From: Rhodospirillaceae bacterium
Lineage (GTDB): Bacteria; Pseudomonadota; Alphaproteobacteria; UBA8366
DNA length: 64,000 nt
Direction of reading: 5' to 3'
NCBI GenBank assembly: GCA_002724395.1
Contig: PBOR01000040.1
Location: 1 to 64,000, forward strand
Shown: piece by piece, positions 19,569 through 29,070 of the stretch
How positions within the stretch are numbered: position 1 is the first letter of the stretch
Layout of the letters: every line of letters starts with the position of its first letter
Translations under genes and position numbers: made by a program
The notes under the pieces: model-generated
What the model was told of the DNA's origin: nothing
The model's input: only the letters and a program-made list of their open reading frames with translations
The model's database searches: none

Positions 19569-20795
19569 TTAGAGTGCATCGACTTCTAGTGCTTCCGCCA
19601 ATCCCTCACCATAACCAGGCTTGTCTTGCTGGTTTTGCAGCAGACGCGCCGCCGAGAAAGCGCCGGTAATTGTCATATTGGCACAGAATGCGGAGATAAA
19701 ACGATTGAAGATGATAATAGGAATAAGAGTGCCAAATATCGCGAGGGCAATGATCAGTAATATTAGGAATGTTGTTGCATCATTGCCGCCAGATGTCATT
19801 GCGATGGTTAGTGCAAACAGCACCACCAATCCGCCATAAACTAAATAAGCGGGTATATAGACATTGAAAAGTTGTCCGACCGTCATTGTTGAGGTGGCTG
19901 ACAGGTTTTCGAATTTGGTTGCCGAGACAAAATGACGAATGACGACGGCGCTGTACCAAACCATTGCGACAGCGGTCAGGATACCAATCAGTGTCAATGC
20001 GATGAGGACCCCGACAACCAGTTGAAACATTTCAGCTTGGCTAGGTTTGGTTTCAATGGCCTCAAAGAATTTGTAGGAGAAATACCCCATCACGCCATAA
20101 AGGATGAGAAGGCAGACTAGACTGAACAACCACGATTTCATCAATGGGGCGAGCGGCGCATCGAATTTTAGATTCACATCGCCAAACACACTATTTTCGA
20201 TTCGATATTTCTGCAGGGCAAGCTGCATTTTTGGATACATGACACCGAGTGTGACAATTGTCAGCAACGTGTAGAGAAACGCTTTATTTGCAAATGTGAT
20301 CGCCGAGCCACTCATGCCGCCGCGTATACCGCACCACGAGGTACGGGTCAGCCGATATCGCTGAGCGCGATATGAGGCGATATGAATAAGGTAAAAGAAG
20401 CCTAGCCCATATAGGATTTGGACCACGATAAAGATATAAGGCTTGCTTTGTAGCGCAATTTGGAGAAATGAGTTGAGCAGTAAGACGGGAATGAGAATGA
20501 GCATCACCACCAAAAAACCAAGGAACAGCTCGGTACCGGTGCCGGTATATTCCAACGGCTCGCCCCGAAATGAAACTTGGCTCCAAAGGTAACGGCGGAT
20601 TTTGGTTTTGCCCCAAAAGCGGTAAATGCCCAGCGTTATTATCGATAGGAGTATGTTTCTAAGGACAATGGGGATAAGTTTGCGAAGACGGCCTGTATAG
20701 AGCGGTTGTTCATTCACCGCATCGTATGTCGTATCACTTGGAGGCGGCGATTCTTTGTTCGGGGTACCGTCCCGAATTTCGACAAACTCGGACAT
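19569..20795 (-). CDS. DUF898 (YjgN family) multi-TM protein
   Basis: NILLSIITLGIYRFWGKTKIRRYLWSQVSFRGEPLEYTGTG; start moved to ATG 20795 (MSEFVEIRDG). Confidence 0.82.
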   Translation of the reverse strand: MSEFVEIRDGTPNKESPPPSDTTYDAVNEQPLYTGRLRKLIPIVLRNILLSIITLGIYRFWGKTKIRRYLWSQVSFRGEPLEYTGTGTELFLGFLVVMLILIPVLLLNSFLQIALQSKPYIFIVVQILYGLGFFYLIHIASYRAQRYRLTRTSWCGIRGGMSGSAITFANKAFLYTLLTIVTLGVMYPKMQLALQKYRIENSVFGDVNLKFDAPLAPLMKSWLFSLVCLLILYGVMGYFSYKFFEAIETKPSQAEMFQLVVGVLIALTLIGILTAVAMVWYSAVVIRHFVSATKFENLSATSTMTVGQLFNVYIPAYLVYGGLVVLFALTIAMTSGGNDATTFLILLIIALAIFGTLIPIIIFNRFISAFCANMTITGAFSAARLLQNQQDKPGYGEGLAEALEVDAL

Positions 20796-20947
20796 GATAA
20801 ATAACCTCTCTTCTGGACACCTTCGGTACCCTGTTATTATCTCTCTTCGCAAGTGTTTGGGCAATGGAGATGGACCCAGGGCTGGACGATTTGTTATATG
20901 ATAGGCTCTTGGTTAAAGAGCCAATTATAATTTAGGAGAAGCCGTTT

Positions 20948-21946
20948 ATGGCCAGTCAAACTTTTCCCGCGCTAGTGCTAAACGAAGATAACCGCAAAGT
21001 ATCCCACGAATTAAAACAGCTGAACGTTGATGATTTGCCCGACGGTGATGTTTGCGTTGCGGTAGAGTATTCCACCGTTAATTATAAAGACGGCATGGTA
21101 ATGAACGGTATTGGGCGATTAGTGCGAGATTACCCGCACGTTGCGGGAATTGATTTAGCGGGTGAGGTGGAAGTCTCTGATGATGATCGTTACAAACCAG
21201 GTGATAAGGTTGTCTTAACCGGCTGGCACGTCGGTGAGCGTCACTGGGGCGGCTACGCGGCAAAGGCGCGTGTTAAGGCGGACTGGTTGGTTCCGTTGCC
21301 TGATGGTCTTTCTACTCGTCAGGCCATGGCGGTAGGCACGGCAGGGTTTACTTCAATGCTGGCTATCATGGCTTTAGAAGAGTGCGGACTTGTTCTCGAT
21401 ACGGGCCCTGTGGTCGTAACTGGGGCTGCTGGTGGTGTAGGTTCAATAGCCGTCGCGATACTCGCCAACCTTGGTTATAGTGTTACTGCCTCAACAGGCA
21501 GGCGGTCTGAGTCAGGTTTCCTGGAATCATTGGGGGCATCTGAGATTATCGATAGAACAGTATTATCCGAAACATCTGGTAAGCCACTTGATGCAGAGCG
21601 TTGGGCCGGTGCTGTGGATACCGTAGGGTCAACCACGCTCGCTTCAGTGCTTGCACAAATGATGTACGGGAGTTCGGTAGCTACTTGCGGGCTGGCAGGT
21701 GGAGCCGATTTGCAAACCACTGTCATCCCATTCTTATTGCGTGGCATTAACTTACTTGGAATCGATTCTGTTGTTCAGCCGTTCGATAACCGTTTAGCAA
21801 CATGGCAACGTATTGCTGAAGATTTGCCATTAGAGAAACTGGACGCGTTGACTGAAACGGTCGGCATTGCCGCCGTACCAGATGCTGCCAGCGCTATCAT
21901 TAAAGGTGAAATTCGTGGTCGGTTAGTAGTCGATGTCAACGTTTAG
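20948..21946 (+). CDS. acuI: MDR family quinone oxidoreductase / acrylyl-CoA reductase-like (YhdH/AcuI)
   Basis: VEYSTVNYKDGMVMNGIGR..., HVAGIDLAGEV, GWHVGERHWGGYA, VTGAAGGVGSIAV. Confidence 0.83.
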   Translation: MASQTFPALVLNEDNRKVSHELKQLNVDDLPDGDVCVAVEYSTVNYKDGMVMNGIGRLVRDYPHVAGIDLAGEVEVSDDDRYKPGDKVVLTGWHVGERHWGGYAAKARVKADWLVPLPDGLSTRQAMAVGTAGFTSMLAIMALEECGLVLDTGPVVVTGAAGGVGSIAVAILANLGYSVTASTGRRSESGFLESLGASEIIDRTVLSETSGKPLDAERWAGAVDTVGSTTLASVLAQMMYGSSVATCGLAGGADLQTTVIPFLLRGINLLGIDSVVQPFDNRLATWQRIAEDLPLEKLDALTETVGIAAVPDAASAIIKGEIRGRLVVDVNV

Positions 21947-21954
21947 AGAAACGA

Positions 21955-22908
21955 TTACACCGCATTTAGGATGCGGATTGGATCACCATCCATAAATTTG
22001 GTGATGTTTTCAATAATATCTGAATAGTGCTTTGCGTGATTTTCAATCGTTACATAACCGAGGTGTGGCGTAAGAAGGACATTGTCAAGTTTACGGAACC
22101 GGTCATCTGCGGGCAGTGGTTCGACGGTGAAGACGTCCAAAGCCGCGCCCGCTATCAAATTAGTTGTAAGCGCTTTGTATAGCGCCTCTTGATCGATTAT
22201 CGGCGAACGAGATGTGTTGACGATGTAAGCGTTTTCTTTCATCTGCAGAAATTCTGTTTCGCCAATCATGCCTCTGCTGCGATCGCTCATGCCGTAATGA
22301 ATAGTGATGACATCAGAATTGGCGAAGAGCTCTTCCTTATTCACTTTTTTTACACCGACTTCTGCCGCGCGTTCATCGGTAAGATTTTGGCTCCATGCAA
22401 TAACGTTCATTTCGAATGCCAAGCCGACTTTTGCCACGCGCGAGCCTAGATTGCCGAGGCCTACGATACCGAGAGTTTTGCCGCTTAAGTTTTGTCCCGG
22501 TTTGGTTTGCCAGCCGCCTTCTTGCATGGAGCGATATTGCCCGGGAATATCGCGCATAAGGCTGATGATTAGGCCCCAAGTATGTTCTGATGTAGGCGAG
22601 CCTGCACCACCCGTATAACAAACGGTGATACCGTGTTCGGTGGCAGCTTCAAGATCGAAGGACTTATTTCGCCCGCCTGTCGTTATTAGTAATTTTAGAT
22701 TAGGCAATTGCTCGATTGTTGATCGAGGGAAAGGCGTACGCTCGCGCATGCCGACAATAATATCAAACTCTCTAAGCGCGGTGATGACATTATTTTCATC
22801 GCCTAAATGTTCATTAAAAACCTTAACGTCGGCACGCCCATTCACTGGTGACCAATTGGCAACGCTAAGCGCTATATTGAAATAATCATCGAGTACAGCG
22901 ACGCGCAT
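21955..22908 (-). CDS. D-2-hydroxyacid dehydrogenase family
   Basis: GKTLGIVGLGNLGSRVA Rossmann motif, NTSRSPIIDQEAL, LLTPHLGY. Confidence 0.87.
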   Translation of the reverse strand: MRVAVLDDYFNIALSVANWSPVNGRADVKVFNEHLGDENNVITALREFDIIVGMRERTPFPRSTIEQLPNLKLLITTGGRNKSFDLEAATEHGITVCYTGGAGSPTSEHTWGLIISLMRDIPGQYRSMQEGGWQTKPGQNLSGKTLGIVGLGNLGSRVAKVGLAFEMNVIAWSQNLTDERAAEVGVKKVNKEELFANSDVITIHYGMSDRSRGMIGETEFLQMKENAYIVNTSRSPIIDQEALYKALTTNLIAGAALDVFTVEPLPADDRFRKLDNVLLTPHLGYVTIENHAKHYSDIIENITKFMDGDPIRILNAV

Positions 22909-23020
22909 TTACAATTTTCCTTATTATTTCGACCATTCGAATTTAGTGCCACTGTAATGAGAGGCTCCAAAGTGTACATGCAGAAATTCTGTGTGCGATT
23001 GTCGACTTCAAGGTGGAGCG

Positions 23021-23608
23021 CTAGACGATGATATCTAGAACGGCCCCCCGCGGTGGACCGCCCGTACCGCCCGTCGTTATTCTACCATCTGGTAATGTGA
23101 TTTCAATGTTCGGTGGATTGTTGCTGACACCGGCACTATCAGTCTTTGGGGCTTCGGCTTCAAGTAAGGGCGTTGAGCCAACTGAATCCGGCGCATCAAT
23201 TTGTACCGGCTCTGTTGAGTTGGATTCTGGAGCTCTTACAGCAGGCGCATTGCTGTCGTCTTGTGAGATGGATTCTGCACCTCTTACAGCAGGCGCATTG
23301 TTGTCGTCTTGAACTTCTTGCAGGGAAATGAGGACTCGTGAAGCCGCTTGTGACCGTCGAATATTTAATAATTCCGGAATATCTGCGCTTTCAATCGCCG
23401 CAAGCTCTTCGCGTCGGACGATACGGAGGCCTGTTTCCCTATCAGTCTCGTTGTATTTAGCCGTAAAGGCTAATGCTCGGCTATTTGATTGTTGACCGTC
23501 GGACTCGGTTGATTCCGCGCGCGTACGTGTTCTCTGCACATCGCTGTTTTGCGTTATGCCAGCGGGTCCAGTATTAGATAGCGCCTGCGCTGAACTAATG
23601 TCAGTCAT
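23021..23608 (-). CDS. Hypothetical low-complexity protein with internal repeat
   Basis: 195 aa; two near-identical 16-aa units containing DD[NS]NAPAVR; acidic, Gly-rich C-terminus. Confidence 0.55.
   Translation of the reverse strand: MTDISSAQALSNTGPAGITQNSDVQRTRTRAESTESDGQQSNSRALAFTAKYNETDRETGLRIVRREELAAIESADIPELLNIRRSQAASRVLISLQEVQDDNNAPAVRGAESISQDDSNAPAVRAPESNSTEPVQIDAPDSVGSTPLLEAEAPKTDSAGVSNNPPNIEITLPDGRITTGGTGGPPRGAVLDIIV
23221..23316. repeat. Two-copy 48-bp tandem repeat inside hypothetical CDS
   Basis: 23221-23268 vs 23269-23316 (tggattctg..cctcttacagcaggcgcattg.tgtcgtcttg). Confidence 0.9.
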
Positions 23609-23640
23609 ATTAGTAAAATGAGCCTATTTTATAAAATTTT

Positions 23641-23820
23641 CAAGTTTTATTGTATAAAGATGTTAGTAGATCTAGTATTTTCAGTAAAATAATATAAAAA
23701 GCATGGAGTAGTATTTGTAAATATTAGAGAAAAATCATTCTAATATTAAATAAAAATCGGAATAAAGAATCTAAAATAGATATATTTATTTATTATATAT
23801 AATAAAAATATTATTTTTAC
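23641..23820. other. Extremely AT-rich intergenic segment
   Basis: Hand count: 29 G+C of 180 nt (about 16%); last 60 nt has 4 G+C. Confidence 0.9.
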
Positions 23821-23846
23821 TATTCTGATGTTATACAATAATCATC

Positions 23847-24767
23847 TTATTGCTGTAATTTCTGAGGCTCTTGTTCGGTTCTCGAACGTTCTCTGACAGC
23901 AACATAGGTAGCGCTGGCAACAATCATTACTGCGCCTAGGAATACAAAAATATCTGGAACTTCTTGAAATAGCAAAAAGCCTAATAAGGCTGTCCACAAT
24001 AGTCGCATAAAATCTAGAGGCATTACTACCTGTGCATCAGCACCGCTAAGTGCTTCGACCAGGGTGTATTGTCCGAGCGTACCCGTTATCGCTATCAAGG
24101 TCAGTAATAGAAATTGCGCGAATGTAGGAGTTTGCCAATAAAAAAGTGCAACGGGTAGTGATAAAACAGCCAAGAGTAGGGCCATATACGCGGTGATCGT
24201 TAGACTAGAATCGGTTCGACTGAGAACTTTGATGACGATTAATGTGCCGCTCCAAATGATAGCCGATGATAATACTGCCAATGCGCCGACTTCCACTGCT
24301 TCAAGGCCAGGCCGCAAGATGATGAGTGCGCCGGCAAACCCAATAGCAATCGCTGTCCATCTGCGAAGGCCGACTTTCTCGCCGAGAAAGCAAATAGCAA
24401 GTAGAACTGCGAATAAGGGGGCAGTGAAGGCAAGCGCGGTTGCTTCTGCGAGTGGTGTTAGGCTAAGGCCAATATAAAATGCCGCCATAGCGAACAAATT
24501 AAGGCCCGCGCGTACCCAATGTAGACCAATTCTTTCGGTTCTCAGGGGGGCGAGGCCATGGCGAATGAAAAACGGTGCTAATACGATAAGGCCTAGAAAG
24601 TTTCGGAAAAAAACGACCATCATGGGTTCTAGCTCCTGTGCCACATGGCGGATGCTGGCGTTCATGATGGCGAAGCTGATCGTCGAGATGATCATTAAGA
24701 GGATGCTACGAAAGCGACTGGATAGGAGTTGGGTAGGGCGTAGCATGAGTTGAAGTGCGTCTTTCAA
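23847..24767 (-). CDS. DMT superfamily (EamA) transporter
   Basis: 306 aa, ten-TM-like hydrophobicity, EamA repeats. Confidence 0.85.
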   Translation of the reverse strand: MKDALQLMLRPTQLLSSRFRSILLMIISTISFAIMNASIRHVAQELEPMMVVFFRNFLGLIVLAPFFIRHGLAPLRTERIGLHWVRAGLNLFAMAAFYIGLSLTPLAEATALAFTAPLFAVLLAICFLGEKVGLRRWTAIAIGFAGALIILRPGLEAVEVGALAVLSSAIIWSGTLIVIKVLSRTDSSLTITAYMALLLAVLSLPVALFYWQTPTFAQFLLLTLIAITGTLGQYTLVEALSGADAQVVMPLDFMRLLWTALLGFLLFQEVPDIFVFLGAVMIVASATYVAVRERSRTEQEPQKLQQ

Positions 24768-24939
24768 ATAAATTGGCGCTCGTTTTATCGCATGTCTTAG
24801 GCCTATAAAAAATAACGGTTATAGCAGGTGGATACATAATGGGCATACTCTGATTGACGGCTAAGCATAGGTGTTAGATATTCTCCAGGCTTAAGCAGGC
24901 TTAACATTAAGTAAAAATAAATTATGGGATTGTTTGAAA

Positions 24940-25680
24940 GTGTCCGCAGTAGAAGAAGAGACTGATCGGCAGATCACACTGGAAATTTGGCGTGGGCAGA
25001 AGGAAGGCTTCTATCAGTCCTATTCGGTTCCTGCCCAGGAGAGCCAAACTATCCTTGATGTTGTTACCTATGTGCAACGACGTATAGACCCAACACTTAG
25101 CTATAGATTTGCTTGCCGGATTGGTATGTGTGGTTCGTGCGCAATGATGGTAAACGGTCAGCCCCGCTGGACATGTCGTACCCATGCGTCGAAAGTATTG
25201 AAGGACGGTAAGATCCGTTTAAGCCCACTCCGCAACTTACCGGTTATCAAAGATTTAGCGACTGATATGACCGAGTTTTTTGAAAAATGGCAAGCAGCCA
25301 AGGGGTGTTTCGTACCGACGGATGGGCAGTCCCAAGAATTTGCCGCTGTCGAGCCTAAATCGAAAGAGCGCAAGGAGGCTGACGCGGGTATAGAATGTCT
25401 TGGATGTGGTGTTTGTTATGCTGCCTGTGATGTTGTTGCGTGGAATAAAGATTATCTTGGACCCGCAGCACTCAATAGAGCGTGGACTCTTGTAAACGAC
25501 GAACGGGATAGTGATAAGATGGGACACTTGGCTGCCGTTGCTGTGGATGCGGGCTGTCACGCGTGTCATAGCCATCAGCAATGCGCCACGTATTGCCCTA
25601 ACAATTTAAACCCGACACGCGCGATTGCTGGTTTGAAACGTATGAGCGTGGCTGCCGTTTTAAAGGGCGAGTTAAAATGA
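24940..25680 (+). CDS. Succinate dehydrogenase/fumarate reductase iron-sulfur subunit-like
   Basis: 2Fe-2S CRIGMCGSCAMMVNGQPRWTC; CLGCGVCYAAC; CHACHSHQQCATYCPNNLNP. GTG 24940 or TTG 24934 start. Confidence 0.88.
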   Translation: MSAVEEETDRQITLEIWRGQKEGFYQSYSVPAQESQTILDVVTYVQRRIDPTLSYRFACRIGMCGSCAMMVNGQPRWTCRTHASKVLKDGKIRLSPLRNLPVIKDLATDMTEFFEKWQAAKGCFVPTDGQSQEFAAVEPKSKERKEADAGIECLGCGVCYAACDVVAWNKDYLGPAALNRAWTLVNDERDSDKMGHLAAVAVDAGCHACHSHQQCATYCPNNLNPTRAIAGLKRMSVAAVLKGELK

Positions 25681-26009
25681 ACCGCGTCGATCTTTGGCTT
25701 TATGTCGCCCAACGCGTTAGTGCGATGATTCTTGCGCCGCTAGTGATCGTTCACTTGTTAACTATAATTTATGCGATACAAGGCGGCTTGACGGCAGACG
25801 AAATTCTTCAGCGTACACAGGGCAATTTGCTTTGGGGCTCACTTTATAGTCTTTTTGTAATCGCGGTTGCGGTGCATGGATCAATTGGGCTCCGTGCGAT
25901 CATTCAAGAAATGTCCACCTGGCATGGCCGTTCGCTGGATTTATCTATTGGGCTTTTCGGTTGTTCGCTCCTCTATTTAGGCATACAGGCCGTTAGGGCA
26001 GTAGTGTAA
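25677..26009 (+). CDS. SdhC/FrdC-like membrane anchor
   Basis: 110 aa, three TM segments; ATGA overlap with Fe-S gene. Confidence 0.75.
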   Translation: MNRVDLWLYVAQRVSAMILAPLVIVHLLTIIYAIQGGLTADEILQRTQGNLLWGSLYSLFVIAVAVHGSIGLRAIIQEMSTWHGRSLDLSIGLFGCSLLYLGIQAVRAVV

Positions 26010-26335
26010 TGAGGAACCAGCCTTCTTATTGGGCATTCATTGTTCATCGTATTTCAGGTCTTGGCTTGGCTCTATTCTTACCGTTCCATTTCTATGTTTT
26101 ATCGATGGCGTTAGAAGAAGCGCGGCTGAATAATTTTCTACAATGGACGGACGCTCTATCTGTTAAGTTGGCTGAAGGCGGATTAGTTTTGTTATTAGCC
26201 GCACACATGGCCGGCGGCCTGCGGCTATTAGTATTGGAATTCTTTACCTGGCATAATTGGCAGAAAACGATAATGGCGCTGGGTGCTGCTGTAGCTTTTG
26301 CCTTTGGCGTCTTATTTCTCATGAGGGCGATATAG
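26009..26335 (+). CDS. SdhD/FrdD-like membrane anchor
   Basis: 108 aa, VHRISGLGLALFLPFHFYVLS, three TM; overlaps previous stop. Confidence 0.75.
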   Translation: MRNQPSYWAFIVHRISGLGLALFLPFHFYVLSMALEEARLNNFLQWTDALSVKLAEGGLVLLLAAHMAGGLRLLVLEFFTWHNWQKTIMALGAAVAFAFGVLFLMRAI

Positions 26336-26347
26336 AAGGAGTTGGTT

Positions 26348-28084
26348 GTGGGTCTTGAAAAGATAGAACGTCTGCAAACGGATATTCTCATACTGGGCTC
26401 TGGTGGTGCAGGATTGTTCGCGGCTCTGCATGCCCATAATGCTAACCCCAATTTAGATATTACGGTTGCAGTCAAAGGGTTACTTGGTAAGTGCGGTTGC
26501 ACGCGGATGGTGCAGGGGGGCTACAATGTAGCTATCGCTGATGGCGATTCCGTTGAACGGCATTTTATGGACACGATTGAGGGTGGCAAATGGCTTAACA
26601 ACCAGGACCTCGCTTGGGACCTGGTAAATTTGTCTATCGAGCGTATTCATGAGCTTGAGAATGAAATAGGGTGTTTCTTCGACCGAAACCCGGACGGTAC
26701 AATTCATCAAAAAGCGTTTGCAGGCCAAACCTTTGATAGGACGGTTCATAAGGGTAGTTTGACCGGGATCGAGATTATTAGTCGCCTTGCCGAGCAAGTC
26801 TGGGCACGTAATATCAATAGACTCGAAGAGCATCGTGCAGTGGAGTTGGTTCCGTCGAAGGATGGCTCGCATTTAGCCGGTGTGCTTATGATCGACATGC
26901 AGGCTGGCGACTTTAAATTTGTTCAAGCGAAGGCAGTGATGCTTGGCACTGGTGGCGGCCCGACGATGTATAAATATCATACGCCATCTGGTGATAAGTC
27001 TTGCGATGGTATGGCGATGTCACTTCGCGCAGGTTTGCCCTTGCTCGACATGGAAATGGTACAGTTCCATCCGACAGGCCTAGTCGCCGGTGAAGACACG
27101 CGGATTACCGGTACGATCATTGAAGAAGGCCTGCGTGGCGCGGGTGGGTATCTTCTCGATGGCGAAGAAAGACGTTTCATGGAGGAGTTTGATGAACGGG
27201 GCGAGCGGGCTACTCGCGATATCGTTAGCCGCTCAATGTACGAAATGATGCGCCGCGGACGGGCTGCGCCAAATGGCGGACTGTATATTACGATGGCGCA
27301 CCTCGACCCAGAAATGGTGGTACAACAGTTCAAAGGGATGGTGGATAGGTGCCGTGATGTGGGTTTCGATTTAGTAGGCGGTTTGGTGGAAGTCGTTCCC
27401 ACAGCCCATTACATGATGGGTGGTGTAAAATTCGGCCGCGATTGCCGAACTGATTTACCAGGTTTATTTGCTGCTGGAGAGGATTGTGGTGGCGTGCATG
27501 GTGCGAACAGGCTGGGAGGTAATGGCGTAGCGAATTCTACTGTTTTCGGCGGTGTCGCTGGCGACCACATGCCGCCGTGGATTGCTAAAGAGTGCGAGTT
27601 GGTTGATCCGGATGAAAGCTTAATAGATGGTGCTGTTGAACGTAGTATGACGCCGTTTAGCAATTCGGGTGGGAATTTAAATGACGTTCGCCTAAAGCTG
27701 TATGACGTCATGTGGGATGATGTGGGAATCACACGAACCAAAGAGGGCATAGAACGGGGACTTAAATCTTTAGGTGCGTTGCGTAAAGAGCTTTACAATA
27801 TTGGTTTACCCGATAATAGCCGCACTTTTAATCTCTCCTGGCAGGACTGGATCAATCTAGACAGTCAAATCCTGGTTAGTGAGGCGATTGCCAAAGCTGC
27901 TCTGGCTCGTGAGGATTCTCGTGGAGCGCATTTCCGTGAGGACTTTCCGGAAACTAGCGATCTAACTGGTTCGGCAAATACCGTCGTGCGGCAAGCAAAC
28001 GGTGAGCTTGTCGTTGAAAATGTACCCGTTGATTTCACGCGCGTAAAACCGGGTGAAACTCTTATCGTTGAAGAAGCTGCGTGA
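26348..28084 (+). CDS. SDH/FRD-like FAD-binding flavoprotein with Cys at the usual FAD-linking His position
   Basis: DILILGSGGAGLFAALHA; MEMVQFHPTGL; RATRDIVSRSM; VVPTAHYMMGG; HGANRLGGNGVANSTVFG; GKCGCTRMVQGG in place of ..RSHT...GG. GTG 26348 start with GAAGGAG. Confidence 0.85.
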   Translation: MGLEKIERLQTDILILGSGGAGLFAALHAHNANPNLDITVAVKGLLGKCGCTRMVQGGYNVAIADGDSVERHFMDTIEGGKWLNNQDLAWDLVNLSIERIHELENEIGCFFDRNPDGTIHQKAFAGQTFDRTVHKGSLTGIEIISRLAEQVWARNINRLEEHRAVELVPSKDGSHLAGVLMIDMQAGDFKFVQAKAVMLGTGGGPTMYKYHTPSGDKSCDGMAMSLRAGLPLLDMEMVQFHPTGLVAGEDTRITGTIIEEGLRGAGGYLLDGEERRFMEEFDERGERATRDIVSRSMYEMMRRGRAAPNGGLYITMAHLDPEMVVQQFKGMVDRCRDVGFDLVGGLVEVVPTAHYMMGGVKFGRDCRTDLPGLFAAGEDCGGVHGANRLGGNGVANSTVFGGVAGDHMPPWIAKECELVDPDESLIDGAVERSMTPFSNSGGNLNDVRLKLYDVMWDDVGITRTKEGIERGLKSLGALRKELYNIGLPDNSRTFNLSWQDWINLDSQILVSEAIAKAALAREDSRGAHFREDFPETSDLTGSANTVVRQANGELVVENVPVDFTRVKPGETLIVEEAA

Positions 28085-28107
28085 GTGCCGTTAGAAGGAA
28101 AGAGGCG

Positions 28108-29070
28108 ATGATAAGACAAGAAGATATTTTGACGGCTGGTAGGGAAATAATGAGTCGGGCGGCCATTGATATACCGCTTGATTATAAGGATGGCATTCGA
28201 AAAATGGTCGATGAAGAGGAAGAGGAGCTTAGTCGATTTGTTCTCGAATCTATGCTGGAGAATTGGGAGGCTGCGGAAAGTGATCGTCGGGCTATGTGTG
28301 CGGATACTGGTGTCCCCCGTTATTTCGTCAAGGCAGGTAATGAAGTGATTATTGAGGGCGGGTTTGTTGCTTTAGAAGAAAACCTTCGCCGGGCGACCGC
28401 GGAAGCCACACAAAATATTCCGTTGCGGCCTAATCGAGTTCATCCGCTTAGCCGCAAAGACAATGACAATAATGTTGGAATCAATGCACCAGAGATCGAA
28501 TATTCTTTTGAGCCCGGTGGTTCTTGGATTGATATTACGACTGTCCATAAGGGCGGTCTTTTTGGTTCTGACTACCGTATGTTATTTCCAGGTGATGGAG
28601 TGGACGGTATCAAGAAATTCTTTTTAGATGTGATGTATGAATTTGGCCGTCGCGGATTGGCTTGCCAACCAGCGATTGTGGGTATTGGGCTTGGTGGCTC
28701 CAAGGATGTGTGTATGTCGCTTGGCAAACAGGCTGCCTGTCTTCGGACCGTAGGGGAGGCTAACCCAGATCCGGAAATTGCCGCGCTTGAGCAAGAAATG
28801 AAAGATCTCGGGAATAATATCGGCATGGGTCCCATGGGTTTTGTCGGTAAATCTATGGTGATAGATTGTCATATCGAAGTCGGTTATTGCCATACCGGTG
28901 CGATGCCGGTCAGCGTTCATAGCTTTTGCTTGTCATCACGACGGGCAACAGCACGACTTCATGCTAATGGGGAAATCGATTACAGGACCGACCCCAATTG
29001 GTTTACCCCTTATATGAGACGGGACACGGTGACATGGGAAACGACGAACTTGGCCAAGGCGGCCGGCTAA
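28108..29070 (+). CDS. Class I fumarase / L-tartrate dehydratase-like alpha subunit (divergent)
   Basis: AMCADTGVPRYFVKAG, GLACQPAIVGIGLGGSKD, HSFCLSSRRATARL hold the expected Fe-S Cys positions. Confidence 0.8.
   Translation: MIRQEDILTAGREIMSRAAIDIPLDYKDGIRKMVDEEEEELSRFVLESMLENWEAAESDRRAMCADTGVPRYFVKAGNEVIIEGGFVALEENLRRATAEATQNIPLRPNRVHPLSRKDNDNNVGINAPEIEYSFEPGGSWIDITTVHKGGLFGSDYRMLFPGDGVDGIKKFFLDVMYEFGRRGLACQPAIVGIGLGGSKDVCMSLGKQAACLRTVGEANPDPEIAALEQEMKDLGNNIGMGPMGFVGKSMVIDCHIEVGYCHTGAMPVSVHSFCLSSRRATARLHANGEIDYRTDPNWFTPYMRRDTVTWETTNLAKAAG

Noticed and set aside
23221-23316. CRISPR-like repeat
   Set aside because: Only two direct 48-bp units, in frame within a CDS and without spacers.
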